Part shown: in pieces, positions 1 to 16,958 of the stretch
Numbering within the stretch: the first letter of the stretch is position 1
How the letters are laid out: each line of letters starts with the position of its first letter
NCBI GenBank assembly: GCA_009801015.1
Contig: VHZZ01000035.1
Location: 94,282 to 121,809 of the forward strand
DNA from: Silene noctiflora
Lineage: Eukaryota > Streptophyta > Magnoliopsida > Caryophyllales > Caryophyllaceae
Direction: 5' to 3'
DNA length: 27,528 nucleotides
Notes under the pieces: model-generated
Told to the model about the DNA's origin: nothing
Seen by the model: only the letters and a program-made list of their open reading frames with translations
The model's database searches: none
Position numbers and translations under genes: made by a program

Positions 1-50
1 TTGGTGGGGGGAGAAATGGGAGGGGTAGATTTGGGAGAAAGGGATAAAAT

Positions 51-100
51 GCGCGGGATTGAGTAAAATAGTGCGCGGGATTTAGCAATTGCGTATAAAA
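51..100 (+). promoter_or_regulatory. Core promoter with two E2F-like boxes and a TATA box
   Basis: The ten-base string GCGCGGGATT occurs twice, at 51-60 and 73-82, each inside a similar context (aaaat, the box, then an ag step). Its complement AATCCCGCGC resembles plant E2F sites of the TTTCCCGC/ATTCCCGC type. A good TATA box (TATAAAA) follows at 94-100, which would put transcription start near 125-135 and leave a leader of roughly 320 bases before the ATG at 449. The boxes and TATA are seen directly; E2F control and the start site are inferred. Confidence 0.45.
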
Positions 101-448
101 TTCAATTTAATAAATTGTCATTTGGTATAAGAAGGACGGCCGTTCCAGGACGACGAAACAAGAATTTTTCTAAAAAAATAGCAAACACATCGATTTAGCT
201 CAAAAACCTCTCATTATTACAGCAAAAAACTCGAGAAAACTCTACACACACTGGAATACTCTTCTCCATAAACGCACATAAAATTACCTTCCATTTAATA
301 ATTCCACTACTCCCATTTCTCTTTTACTTTAACTGTTACTGCAAACTTATTAATTAATCCCACCATTTTTCTTCTGGGTTAATCAGATTTATCAGGGTTT
401 AATCGTCTTTCTTGGTTACTTTCATTAATCCTGCATTTTCGAACAAAA

Positions 449-2864
449 ATGGAGAGTTACAATGGAATTAATTCAGTATTGAAGGCTAAAAGAAAGGAGT
501 TTGAGGAATTTAATGATGATTTTTCTGAGTTTTCTTTATCTTCTCCTGCTCGTAAAATTCGTCGTTTGGTATGATTAAATTCAGTATATTTCATACTTTT
601 TTGCTTTGATTTTGTAGTAATTTATTGGGTATTTTTGTGTTGTTTATTAATTTGTTGTTTTTCAAGGGTTAATTTTGTATTAATGTTGTAATTTAGTTGG
701 TTAATTTGTTTTTAGTGGCATTTTGAGTATTTTGATTACAGGGTTTTGTTTGTATTGCATCGAGGTCTTAGCCTAGTGGTTAAGAGGGAGGTTTCGTGAC
801 AATAGGATTGTCACGGGTTTGAATCCCCCTGCCCATGTATTGTACTGGCCTCGCGCCTCATTTGAACCAAAAAAAATAGTTAGGTTGCGTACATTAGACC
901 CCGTAAGGCCGTAAGTTGCCTCTTTGTGTAGCTAAAACATGAGTACGGTTGTGTACATCCGACCCCCTTAGGCCTTAACCCGTGTTTTGCAGAGCCTTTG
1001 AGGCAAGAGTATTGTTGTTCGGTTGCTAACTTGCTATTGCATTGTTGGTTGCAAATTTGTTGGTTATTGCAGCTTTGATGTACTGATTTAGGGGTTTGAT
1101 AATCAACTTTTTGAGGGTAAATTATGCATTTGAAGGGTAATTTTGGTTGGTAATAGGTAGAATGTTAAGGGGTTTGGAGAGATTCTGTCCATTTTGCCCG
1201 ATGATTGAGCTGATAATGTATGTAGTTAGATGTGAAATGGGTTTTATTTGCTGTTTATTTATCGATTTAAACGCCTCTTGTTAGGTCATATTTGCTTAAT
1301 TCAGTTTCCGAATTATAATCTGCAACATACAAGAACTTGAAGAGTAAAAGTTTGATGTTCTTTTAATAGGCGGTGACTGGTGAGTCTTGTATGAGACGGT
1401 TGTATGTATACAACAAGTGAACAAGTTCATAAAATCTATTGATAAACGAGGGATACATCATTGAGTTGTTTGACAAAACCGGGTAGAAAAATTTCCACTC
1501 CCTCCTATGGTTGATAGAAGTTGCATTTCGAAAAAAGAAAATTGGGGCTCTTTATGGTTGCTTATGTGTTTGTTGGAATTGTGGTTGATCAGGGTGTTGA
1601 GCTCCCTTCTATTGTAGAAGAAGAGGATACAAATGTCCCAATGAGTTATGAGCAAGTAATACCGAGTAACGTGATTGTGGATGGTATTAGTGATCAATTG
1701 GACATACCTGATATAGAGGACTTGCCTCCCGTGCCCGAGAATAAAGAGAAAGCTATTGTTTTGTTCAAACCTATGAGCACCCCTCCCTCTTATTCTGGGA
1801 GTACTTTCTCTATTGACCCTGATCTGATTGCGAGCTTCAAAAGTGAGCACTCTCCCTATCTTGATTAACTTTTTGTGTTCTGTTTTAGAGTTGAACGTTA
1901 AGTCATTGCCTGTTACTTGTAAATTAGAACTCGAAGTTAGCTATTGCTGTTTTATTCGATGCTATTCTCAACGCAATTTTCATTTTGAGTCGTTTGGTTT
2001 CAGCCTTCCTGTGTTAAGGATAAGGGTGTTGGACTGATGACATCTATAGTTCTAGCAAGCCATCATTAGCCTCGGTTCACTGAACTAACAGTGCTTTTCT
2101 TTTCGGTTAACTAGTAGTCATCTGCTGATATTCTTCACAATTCATAATGGGTCATCTAGATTCAGCTTCTCCCTCTTGTTAACACATGGGTAATGGTGTA
2201 CATCCAGCCTTTCCTTGCCTCACCATTTCCGGGCACCCTTCAAACATTTGGTGGCGCTGTCGAGTACCTAATAGAGTAATAGTTCTAATTGAATTAGGGA
2301 GGGGGTCTTGTTGAGTTCAACCTCCTTCCCATGAATCACACTAGGTGAAAGTCATAACCTTGCCATTCGTATGCGTTTTTAGCCTCAAATTTGGTTTCAA
2401 GTTCAATGACGAACTGTTACACTTCTGGTCTTAGGCTTATGTTTGGACTAAATGGTAATTGCACTGACATAATTACTTAGATTTAAACTTTTGTGCTGTC
2501 AGCAGATCAGGCTTTTTGGCGCGTAAACGTAAATGCAGCTCAACCTAATTTGAAGGACGAAGATCTAACAGATGGTGAGAAACTAGAGGAGAGTACGTGC
2601 AGAGCTGTAGTCCCGTGGGTTCCATCTCAGCAACTTATCCTCAAACCTGAAGTGCTAGAATCTCAGGCGGAAGAATCAGATGCAATGGTTGCTGAAGAGC
2701 CAGAAGTAACAACAATGGAGATCGAGAATGCCGGGGGACAAACAAGTGAGCACTATTGTCTTTCCAGGGTTACCGAGGGCATGCCGTCACAATGGCAGCA
2801 ACAACACTGCACAATACCCCAGCCCCTCGAGAACAACCCCACTCCAGTTGTCTGGTACCAGTGA
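449..2864 (+). CDS. Unknown acidic plant protein, 3 exons, 243 aa
   Basis: I could not name this gene. The model joins 449-568, 1593-1842 and 2503-2864 (732 bases, 243 aa plus stop). Exon 1 gives a charged start (MESYNGINSVLKAKRKEFEE) and ends in SSPARKIRRL before a clean gtatg donor. Exon 2 follows a gatcag acceptor in phase 0 and opens GVELPSIVEEED, then DIEDLPPVPENKEKAIVLFK. It ends in phase 1 at a gtgagc donor, which matches exon 3 (DQAFWRVNVNAAQP, then acidic, ending QPLENNPTPVVWYQ). Phases agree at both junctions, which supports a real spliced gene. There is no signal peptide or membrane segment. The protein is low-complexity and acidic with a basic patch (ARKIRRL) that could be a nuclear signal or a cyclin-docking RxL motif; that is inference only. 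The acceptor of exon 3 is a CAGCAG tandem. The open frame starting upstream of exon 2 at 1521 is intronic. Confidence 0.72.
761..1034 (+). mobile_element. tRNA-derived SINE in intron 1
   Basis: The head has a pol III A box (TTAGCCTAGTGGTTAAGAG, about 768-786) and a B box (GGGTTTGAATCCCC, about 816-829). It is followed by a run of eight A at about 870 and then two related tail segments (GTTGCGTACATTAGACCCC and GTTGTGTACATCCGACCCCC), each followed by a taaggcc/ttaggcc step. The tail ends in TTGTTGTTC-type sequence. The GTGTACATCCGACCCCC tail is characteristic of plant SINEs of the Au type. An eight-base direct repeat TATTGCAT flanks it (753-760 and 1035-1042), a fair target duplication. It lies within intron 1 in the same orientation as the host gene. 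The doubled tail is odd and may reflect a composite or a tandem tail duplication. Confidence 0.68.
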
Positions 2865-3251
2865 TTGGCCATAGATTCTATTAGTTTGTAGGACTGTAAA
2901 TTGTGTATCATGGGAGAATGTCGGTCGCTTGGGATTGGTGGAATTTCATTTTGCAACTCAAGTCATGTAGCAGTGTACAATGTAGAGCTCATGTTTCGGG
3001 TTTCCAGCAGTTCAGTCCCAAGTTATGAAAGTGACACTACGTTGTTGCATTTTTTGTGTAGCCACTCTCATTGTTCATCAGGATGCTTAGACGAAGAGCT
3101 AATCGTAGTACGACCACCATGAGAAATGATTGAACTCGACCTTGATTCGTAGTTCACCAGATTAAAGATCATATATGATGTTGACTCGGCCGTTCTCAGA
3201 GCAGACGAATCTCACAGATGATAATACGAAAATAGTGGTTTAAACAAACTA
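2865..3251 (+). other. 3' UTR and downstream flank of the first gene
   Basis: This stretch follows the TGA at 2862-2864. Short open frames here have no recognisable content. The first 200-250 bases are probably the 3' UTR, but I see no decisive poly(A) signal. Nothing else is recognised before the repeat that starts near 3258. Confidence 0.35.
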
Positions 3252-3257
3252 ACATTA

Positions 3258-5269
3258 TGATGTGTCTTAATTACCTCGCAAGTGAATGAGTTTCGTTGCA
3301 CTTTTAAGGGTCGAACCACAAGGAGCTAATTGCAATACTAAACGATTCTAATAGATAAGTAAGCTAGGTCGACAAGATAACAAGGTTTGATACTAAATGA
3401 AGAAGATAGACAAGCTAATTAGAATAAACTAGAGGTAGGCTAACAAACAAGCAACAAATAGGTTGTATTCAACGATAGAAAAGCCTAGGACCCGATTTTC
3501 CTCCATTTAATTCGTGGTAAATCATCATGATTCCTTTCGATCGGCCATTGGAGTGATACGTGAGGAGGCGACTGCTCTAATTCGCCTAGAACCTCCCTCT
3601 CGGGTTTGCACTAGGACACTAGGTTACCCAACCCCCCTCCCTTTCGGTCTCGGAGGTCGGGATCCTTAGACAAAGCCTCAACTACCCAAGGAACGTGCAC
3701 TTTCCCAAGGCAACCTAAGCTCTTATAAGTCCAATTGGCCCAAGTCTAGTTCCGGGTCATCCAACTCCTCCTCTCGGAGGTCGAATTCAAACCCAAGGTG
3801 TAGAGACACCCCTTCCCTAAGTTTGAACCCTTTCGGTGTCAACTAGGGTAGACAAGGTGATCAAGTGAGGGGTTCCCGATTCCCGACCTAACCAACTCTC
3901 GTTGGTGGACAAGGGTCAAAAACCAAACAACAACCCAAACTCGAACAATTAATCATGCAAATTCCTCTAACCAACCCTCACTAATCCTCCCCAACAACTA
4001 ATCACTCATGGAATCAATCAAACAAACCACTCATTAGGAAAAAAATCGAGTCCTAGTTAAAGGACTACTCACTAGTCATGTTGGTTAAGACAAAACAAGT
4101 AATAAAGATTAGAACTTGATAATTAAACATGTTTAAAGTTAAACAACTACTAATTAGCATAAAAATGAACAAACAAAGATGAGAAGTTACTAATTAAACT
4201 ATAACAAACAATAACAAAGCCTAAAGATTGAATCTTTGAGTAGAAATGAACAAACTTTCACACAAACAATTTGTCAAACACCTTCTATGCATAACAAGAA
4301 ACAATGAACTAGATGAAAACAACAAGTAAGGAAATGAAAGGAAAGTAAACAAATGTAAACAAATGAAAGACAAATGTAAACAAATGAAAGACAAATGTAA
4401 ACAAACGAAAATCAAACTAAAAGAGAGGAGGTTATACCAACAATAAGAAAAGATTGAGTCTTGATTAAATAAAGAAGAAATCCTTAATATCTTCTATTAC
4501 AATCCAATACCCAAATGTAAACTATTGAATTCTTGCTAAATAACTAAGTAATTAAATCTCAATTAAGAAGTGATTAAGGAAATGATTAGGGAAAATTTGC
4601 ATAAAAATAGACTAAGTTCAAAATATCTAGGGTTGTTCTTTTATTACAATTAGGGGGGTATTTATAGTATCCCCTTGAATTAAGCCCAAAAAGGAGATGA
4701 GCCGAAAATCCCGCATAGAGTTGTCCCCCGCCGGTCGACCGGTTGCCGGCAGCGAGACCTTGCAGTTTTTGGAACTTGAAAATGTAAAATGAGTGTCCCA
4801 GCCGACCGGCTGGAGACACGGCCTTAACTTCAATTCTTCACAATCTTCTCTTTGTGGGGGGTCTTTGTCGGCTGACCGGCTGCCGGCTCTCCTTCCGGCA
4901 GCGAGACTTTCCACATTTTGGAACTTATGTTTCAGCTTGGATATTGGTGCGATCCCCTGCCGGTTGACCGGCTGCCGGCCTACCGGCGGAGAGATACTCC
5001 TTCTGAATTTCCTCTTTCTTCCTCAGCTGCTGTCACCTGCCGGTTGGCCGGCTGGGGACTACTCCAGCTCCTATTTTCCTTATTCTTTCTTACTTCTTCC
5101 AAAACCGCTTCACTTGCTCTCAATTTCTTGTTCCCGCCTCGATTCTTGCAAGACGCGATAAAACTCGTAGAATGAGAAGTATGGGATACAAAAGCAAGTA
5201 AAAGGTCGGAAGACCGCATCAAAACGGGTCAAATAAAGAAGGGAAATGAGACTAAATAAAGCCTATATC
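3258..5269. repeat. Non-coding dispersed repeat, copy A (about 2.0 kb)
   Basis: No coding capacity is seen. Landmarks in order are: CGCAAGTGA and AAGGGTCGAACCACAAGGAGCT near 3278-3327; a GCCTAGGACCCG segment near 3482; several CTCTCGG / CCTTTCGG steps at 3590-3900; a long A-rich plus-strand tract at 3950-4620; the box TATTTATAG at 4660-4668; then GC-rich palindromic words (annotated separately); and an end in TAAATAAAGCCTATATC. A six-base direct repeat ACATTA borders it (3252-3257, 5270-5275) and is a candidate target duplication, but such a short match may be chance. The same order of landmarks recurs in copy B at 17260-18734. The class of the element is not known to me. Confidence 0.55.
4730..5055. 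repeat. Cluster of CCGGTTGACCGGC palindromic words
   Basis: Five near-palindromic GC-rich words sit in otherwise AT-rich DNA: about 4730-4750, 4799-4813, 4867-4887 (plus TTCCGGCAGCGAG), 4958-4979 and 5039-5055. Each contains a version of CCGG(T/C)(T/C)GACCGGC, often extended by TGCCGGC. Two of them share a longer context (GGCAGCGAGAC, then TTTTGGAACTT), so part of the cluster is an imperfect tandem duplication of about 165 bases. Frames read across it (for example 4793-5161) are by-products of the repeats. Confidence 0.65.
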
Positions 5270-5399
5270 ACATTAACAAATGATTCAATTTCCCAATCCT
5301 AATGAATTGGAATTTGTTGACATGAAATTCGAAAAGCGTAGGCATGAGCCCAAAAATATAAAATTAAAAGAAAGCTTTATAGAAACATCATTCGATTTA

Positions 5400-5714
5400 C
5401 AATGTTCGCGAAAGGAACAATTACATTACCAACTGATACTTGGGGAAAATAAATAACAGAGAACAAAATTCTGCCACACAGCAAGCATAAATATGAGCTA
5501 CAAACTGCCAACTGATACTTGAGGAAATCTTGCATCAATACCGACGACCAGAGCAGCCGATGATAATCAAGAGAAATCCGGATAAACTGGTTGCTAGCAT
5601 CATAGCAAAAGTTCTTTCTCTTATCGCTGGTTCTGCAAAATATATATGTGCAAACTCTATATGTGTCCTTCTAAGTCCGGCGTGGAAGACAGTCTACTTA
5701 TCTAATTACAGCAT
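5400..5714 (-). other. Probable 3' UTR of the PECT1-family gene, with a 17-base repeat
   Basis: This lies directly after the TGA of the minus-strand gene. The complement of CAACTGATACTTGGGGAAA near 5431-5449 recurs as CAACTGATACTTGAGGAAA near 5510-5528, a direct repeat about 79 bases apart. AT-rich sequence on the minus strand near 5330-5410 (TTGTAAATC, then TTTTAATTTTATATT) could carry the poly(A) site. The exact transcript end cannot be fixed by reading. Confidence 0.4.
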
Positions 5715-12544
<6,830 letters not shown>

Positions 12545-12560
<16 letters not shown>

Positions 12561-12590
12561 TAGTGTAGTCGATTATTTATGCATGAAACT
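12545..12590 (-). promoter_or_regulatory. Possible PECT1 core promoter
   Basis: On the minus strand, GCATAAATAATC (about 12573-12584) is a TATA-like box about 30-40 bases upstream of the region where the first exon should begin. A second AT-rich candidate (TTAATATATC) lies at about 12548-12557. Neither is decisive. Confidence 0.25.
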
Positions 12591-12599
12591 TGTAGCTTG

Positions 12600-14349
12600 T
12601 TCTTGTTTGTCCGTTCGTCTTTTTTCGGACCGGTGTATCCGTATTAATATTAAAATAGGTTAAATATCATTTTATTAAATTTACTTGTACTAAGACAAAT
12701 TTATCGTTTTTTCATGTGTATTTTACTTTCGTCTTGTTCATACTATTTATTAAGATTAAGACGAATATACCTGTTTTAAAAACCGTTTAGAATTACATGT
12801 GGGGAAATAAAAAACATTTAGATATATAGATTAAAAGTCAAAAGAAATTATTCCCGTTGTAACTTTTTTATTTGAATGGGCAAATGTGGTATCGGATGCT
12901 CAAATTAGCTACGGAGTACTTTGTATAAAGACATCTTATTCTCTTATAAAGTCGTTTTTATTTTAAAATTGTATCTACAAACAAAAAAACTCATAAACAT
13001 ACATTTGAATGAAAATGAAAACTTGAAAAAATGGATGTTAAGAGTTTATTTTTACAAATGTTTGCGTAAAACCGTCTTATTATTTCAAGAATTTATAAAA
13101 AATAAATGAAGGACTAGAAATTTTTTTTTTTTTCAAAAATGTAATATGGCATATTTTTGTATTTTCTTTTTGATTTTTGATTTGTCATAGACCTTTATTT
13201 TATTTTATTTTAACTTTACGTTTTTAAATATTATAGTTTCTACTATAATACTTAAAACAATGGACTAACCTATATGAGAATTAATTGAGATAATATTCTT
13301 TGACGGTAATAAATTCGTATATGAATATTTATATCAATATACGAATATTTAAAAGACCGCCATGGATAAGTATTTGTGATTATATAATAAGTTACTCCGT
13401 ATTTCATAATTATTAAATTACGTGACAATCTTACATGTGCAATTGGATATTTTTATGAAGGTTTGTGGCTCTCTTCACCTCATTTGTCAATCAAATAACT
13501 CGTACATTTCTTTTCACATCACCATCACTTTTAATTCTAACTTGCCACATACTATATGCTTGAGGTGTAACAAATAATTCGTGGTCTTTATTAGAGTCCA
13601 AGTTCATATCGTGATCCGTTTTAAATGAGAATTTGAGAAGAATGTTAATGAGTAATTCACAAACCAGTTATTCATATTTGTGATGAAAACTATTCTGTAA
13701 CATTTCATAATAACCTCCCTTTCTTAACATTATTTTATCACTGATGAGAAATTTGCGTTCACAAATACAAGCCAAATGAATCAGTAAGTAGATTATACAT
13801 GCGATGTATTATTATCAATTTTATAGTTTCTGAGCATTATAATAAAGTTTTTGAGTTTTGTTTTAAAAATTTTGAGTTTTACTATAAAGTTTCTGAGTTC
13901 ATTCATTTACACAAAGCTCAAAAAATTATAATAAAACTCAAAAATATTACATGTAAACTTAGTTAAATTTGAGTTTAAACGGGAAAAAAAATTAAATTCT
14001 AACTTATAAACTTTAATAAGCTCAAAAAAATATACATATGCTCAAAAACAATGAAGTTGGAAGTAAAAAAACTCAGAAAAAAATATTCATAGCTAAAAAA
14101 TGAAGTATGAGGTAATCATCCAATGTATGTTCCTTTTTCTCCAAATGAAGGCATTAAACAATTTTCATACCAGAAATAAAATAAATGTAACGACGAACAT
14201 TGCACAAGAAGTCGGCACTTTGTTATAAATATCTTCCCAAATTCATGTTTTTTTTTTTTTTTTTTGACAAAGTCCATGCGTTTAAATGCATTTATAATCG
14301 TTATTACGTATAAGGGGTGAATCACATCACCTATGAAAGGGATGTATTA
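12600..14349. other. AT-rich intergenic DNA without a recognised gene
   Basis: No coding sequence can be supported. Weak structures are a TACGGAGTA at about 12909 and its inverse TTACTCCGTA near 13390, which could be worn MITE ends; an imperfect fold-back TTCGTATAT...ATATACGAA near 13314-13345; and a tract at 13820-14095 where TTTGAGTTTT on one side faces many AAAACTCAAA / GCTCAAAAA copies on the other, an AT-rich inverted array typical of degraded transposon ends. Confidence 0.4.
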
Positions 14350-14357
14350 TGTATGTG

Positions 14358-14632
14358 TAGTGATGGCATCGGGCCGGGCTCGGGCCGGGTCGGGCTCTTC
14401 TGGTCAGACCCGGGCCAGGCCAGGGGGAGGGCGGGCCGGGCCGGGCTTGGCCGGGCTGGGATTATGTCTGGCCCGGGCCAGGGGGGGGGCGGGCTGGGGG
14501 CGGGCCAGAGGCGGGCCGGGTCTGGATATTGTGACCAGGACCAGGCCAGGGCTGGGGGCGGGCTTGGCCGGGCTGGGCTGTCTGCTCGGGGGCTAAACTG
14601 GCCGGGCCAGCCCGTGCTGATGGCCATCCCTA
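14358..14632. mobile_element. hAT-type MITE with GGGCC-rich core
   Basis: The 275-bp element begins TAGTGATGGCATCGGGC and its other end, read inverted, is TAGGGATGGCCATCAGCACGGGC. These are terminal inverted repeats of the TAG(n)GATGGC form usual for plant hAT elements. A perfect eight-base target duplication TGTATGTG flanks it (14350-14357 and 14633-14640), as hAT transposases make. The interior is built from GGGCCGGGC / GGCCAGG / GGGCGGG units, very GC-rich against AT-rich surroundings. It encodes no transposase; the open frames over it on both strands (Gly/Arg/Ala and Pro/Ser rich) are by-products. Confidence 0.85.
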
Positions 14633-14711
14633 TGTATGTGTACCGACTATTATAGCCTTAGTTGAATTTTTTTTATTCTAGAACAATTACAACCATCAAT
14701 TTTTCTTCTAA

Positions 14712-15007
14712 TGGGTTGTTTGGTTGCCCCTATAATTCATGGGAAGTTGCAAATCCCATGAATTAGCATTTTGTAAACTTGTTTGGTTGCCTAAAATGGA
14801 GGAACTTAAGTTCCTCCATGAGTTACACTTCCCACATCATGTGGGAAGTTGCTTACCCACTCCCCCCTTGGTGAGTTCAACTTCCCACATCCCTATTAGG
14901 CAACCAAACATATTTTAGCTATTTCCCCTGATTTTCATTTCGGAATTAAATTCATGTGAATTTTATCTTCCTACATGAATTTATTCCCACATGAACCAAA
15001 CAAGCCC
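14712..15007. mobile_element. Palindrome-rich MITE with TTGTTTGGTT ends
   Basis: The left end is GGGTTGTTTGGTTGCC and the right end, read inverted, is GGGCTTGTTTGGTTC. TAA stands on both sides (14709-14711, with one extra T, and 15008-15010), which fits the three-base duplication of Tourist/PIF-Harbinger MITEs imperfectly. Inside are a perfect 24-base palindrome at 14796-14819 (centre CTTAAG), an 11+1+11 palindrome at 14827-14849 (ACTTCCCACAT / ATGTGGGAAGT), and repeats of AACTTCCCACAT and TTTGGTTGCC. There is no coding sequence. Superfamily assignment is tentative. Confidence 0.62.
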
Positions 15008-15716
15008 TAAGAAGTATCCTTTCCTTCTCAGTAATTTGTTTATCTTTTATATTCATTATAAGAACTATTTTAATCAAATGTAAACAAATGATTAGAATTG
15101 AGAGAGTAGTAGATTTTGAGTCACACTAAAACAAAATTGATAAATATGCAAAATTGCAAACAATGAGGACAAAAGTAAAGCTTATATACCGTGCCAAAGT
15201 TAACTCGACTGGATATGTTTATAGATACAAATATACAATTCGGACTCAAATGTATAATTTAAAGTACCATGAATTTAAAAATGACTCGTCCGAAAAAAAA
15301 AAGATAACCTGGTCTAAAATTGACTTGCTAAAAGAAAAAAATGATGAAAGTGCACATTGATTTTGGTAAAATAACCTGATCATTAATTTGTAACGTTTTG
15401 AATAAAATAATTTTACATAAACTTATTAATCCATTTTCCTTTAAGTGTTTGGTGAGTTTATACCGATATTACTAGTTTAGAACCCGTGTAAAGTTGCACG
15501 AATATGAACGAACTTGTATAATATGGATAATGGGCCTGACCAGGAAAACAAATGACTTGTTCACTCAATCGCTCAGAATTACGAGAAGACCCAATGAGCT
15601 CAAGCCTAGTAGATAGAGGATATTGATGGCCTTATCCTACACATTGGGCCAAACGTAGCGTGGCCCATTGACAACTAAGAGACAACCGTCAAGACGGGCT
15701 CCATTTAGGAAAAGCC
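15008..15716. other. Non-coding AT-rich stretch
   Basis: Nothing coding is supported. The open frame at 15154-15360 is lysine-rich and AT-driven. At 15470-15510 there is ACTAGTTTAGAACCCGTG and then GTTGCACG, a pattern often seen at worn plant repeat ends, but no element can be outlined. Confidence 0.3.
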
Positions 15717-15726
15717 CAACTTAAAA

Positions 15727-15956
15727 GGCAAATTCTTATTTAAGATGCGGATATCTGTTTAAGTTTAAGACGGGTCAAATATGTCCATTTGCAATGAATA
15801 AGACAAAAACAAACTGCCTAGCGAAAAGTAAAAAGTCCTGTTCCTGAGCCTAGGACATGTAGGTCTGCCTCGATTTCTCGCACATGCCCACGTGAGATGA
15901 TATTCAACCCGTTTTAATATTAAGATGGATACCTCCATCTTAACGAAGAATAGTCG
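15727..15956. mobile_element. MULE-like MITE with 10-base target duplication
   Basis: Two halves form long imperfect inverted repeats of about 45 bases (left ATTCTTATTTAAGATGCGG; right, inverted, ATTCTTCGTTAAGATGGAGG), continuing through TATC, TTAA and ACGGGT blocks. Direct repeats CAACTTAAAA flank the element (15717-15726, 15957-15966), the size expected of Mutator-type insertion (9-10 bases). There is a perfect 10+4+10 hairpin (TTAAGATGGA / TCCATCTTAA) at the right end. No coding capacity; the frame at 15765-15980 is incidental. Confidence 0.6.
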
Positions 15957-16958
15957 CAACTTAAAACGCCAGTACCCCATATATTAAACTGCTTAGCCTG
16001 ACCGACTAAAACTCAGGTTCACGGCCCTTCAACATTCCCGTGTCTGGCTTACCAATCTCAGGTCCACAACTGCAGTTGTGCCTGTCCTATCAGCCTGGCC
16101 AAACCAAATGATAACACATGCCATAGCTAAATTTCACCTAAATTTCACCTCGAATAACAAGTCAACATCAACAAAACATAATATTCTTGCAGTTACATCA
16201 ATAATCAACAACAATATCATCAAGGTATAAGATAAATAGTTTCAGCAGTCCATCTCAGAAAGATCGTCTCAAAATATCATAATTGATCTCATATCCATAT
16301 CAATTAAACTAAACATGCCAATTTTACAATAATAATTCAATAAAGACATAAGATTGAGTAGTTTTCTACCTTTTAACAAATACTCCAAATAAGACAAGTA
16401 ATTAAATCAATTAGAAGGCTTTCTCCACAAATCCTTCACCTAATCTATGATAAATTACATATAATTATAATCTAAGCATACGACTCAAATTAAGATGAGA
16501 AATCCACCCTCAACAACCACCAAAACCGCCCCAAAGTCCACCTTAGCCCACGGTCAAACCTTGGTCAACGATGGCCAACTGATTGGTCAACGACGGGTCT
16601 TGGGTCACGATCAAACCCTAAAGTGTAAACAATTATTAAAAATATAGATCTAGGTTTACATATGAAGATTCGGTGTGTAAAAATCGATAATGCTCCTTAA
16701 TCGCGCCTCTTCTCTTCTCAATAGTAAATTAGGGTTTTTTGTGGGAGTGTTTGAATAAGCTAAAGTGTTTAAAACTGATGTATATATAGGCATAAGGCCG
16801 AGCTAGGTTAGTCTAGATATAGAATCAATTTAGGAAATTGCGGAGTTAGAAAATAACATTAAGCGAGTTCAACTTTGCGCATTGAATTTCAAACAGTTCT
16901 TCCTTACTTATCATAATGAAGCTTGTAACCATGCGTTTGAAAGCTAAGACAATAATCT

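Noticed and set aside
768..840. A functional tRNA gene
   Set aside because: A and B boxes are present, but no cloverleaf with a matching acceptor stem follows, and the sequence continues into a SINE body and tail.
1521..1592. Start codon and coding sequence before exon 2 of the first gene
   Set aside because: This part ends in a good gatcag acceptor, and the exon 1 to exon 2 junction is in phase, so the upstream frame is intron sequence.
2178..2235. A third SINE in intron 2 of the first gene
   Set aside because: GGTGTACATCCAGCCTTTCC resembles a SINE tail, but no A or B box or target duplication is visible nearby.
4221..4415. Leu/Phe/Ser-rich minus-strand frame resembling a membrane peptide
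   Set aside because: It comes from tandem AAATGTAAACAAATGAAAG-type repeats in the A-rich tract of repeat copy A; no gene context.
3940..4420. CRISPR-like or other phased repeats
   Set aside because: The short AAATGTAAACAAATGAAAGAC repeats are adjacent without unique spacers, and the genome is a plant's; this is simple A-rich tandem repetition.
14317..14655. Overlapping Gly/Arg/Ala- and Pro/Ser-rich open frames on both strands
   Set aside because: They lie on the GGGCC-rich core of the hAT MITE. Open frames on both strands of a GC-rich repeat lack stops by composition, not selection.
15470..15515. A Helitron 3' end
   Set aside because: The ACTAG followed by CCCGTG...GCACG pattern is suggestive, but no TC start, strong hairpin or Rep/helicase sequence could be tied to it.
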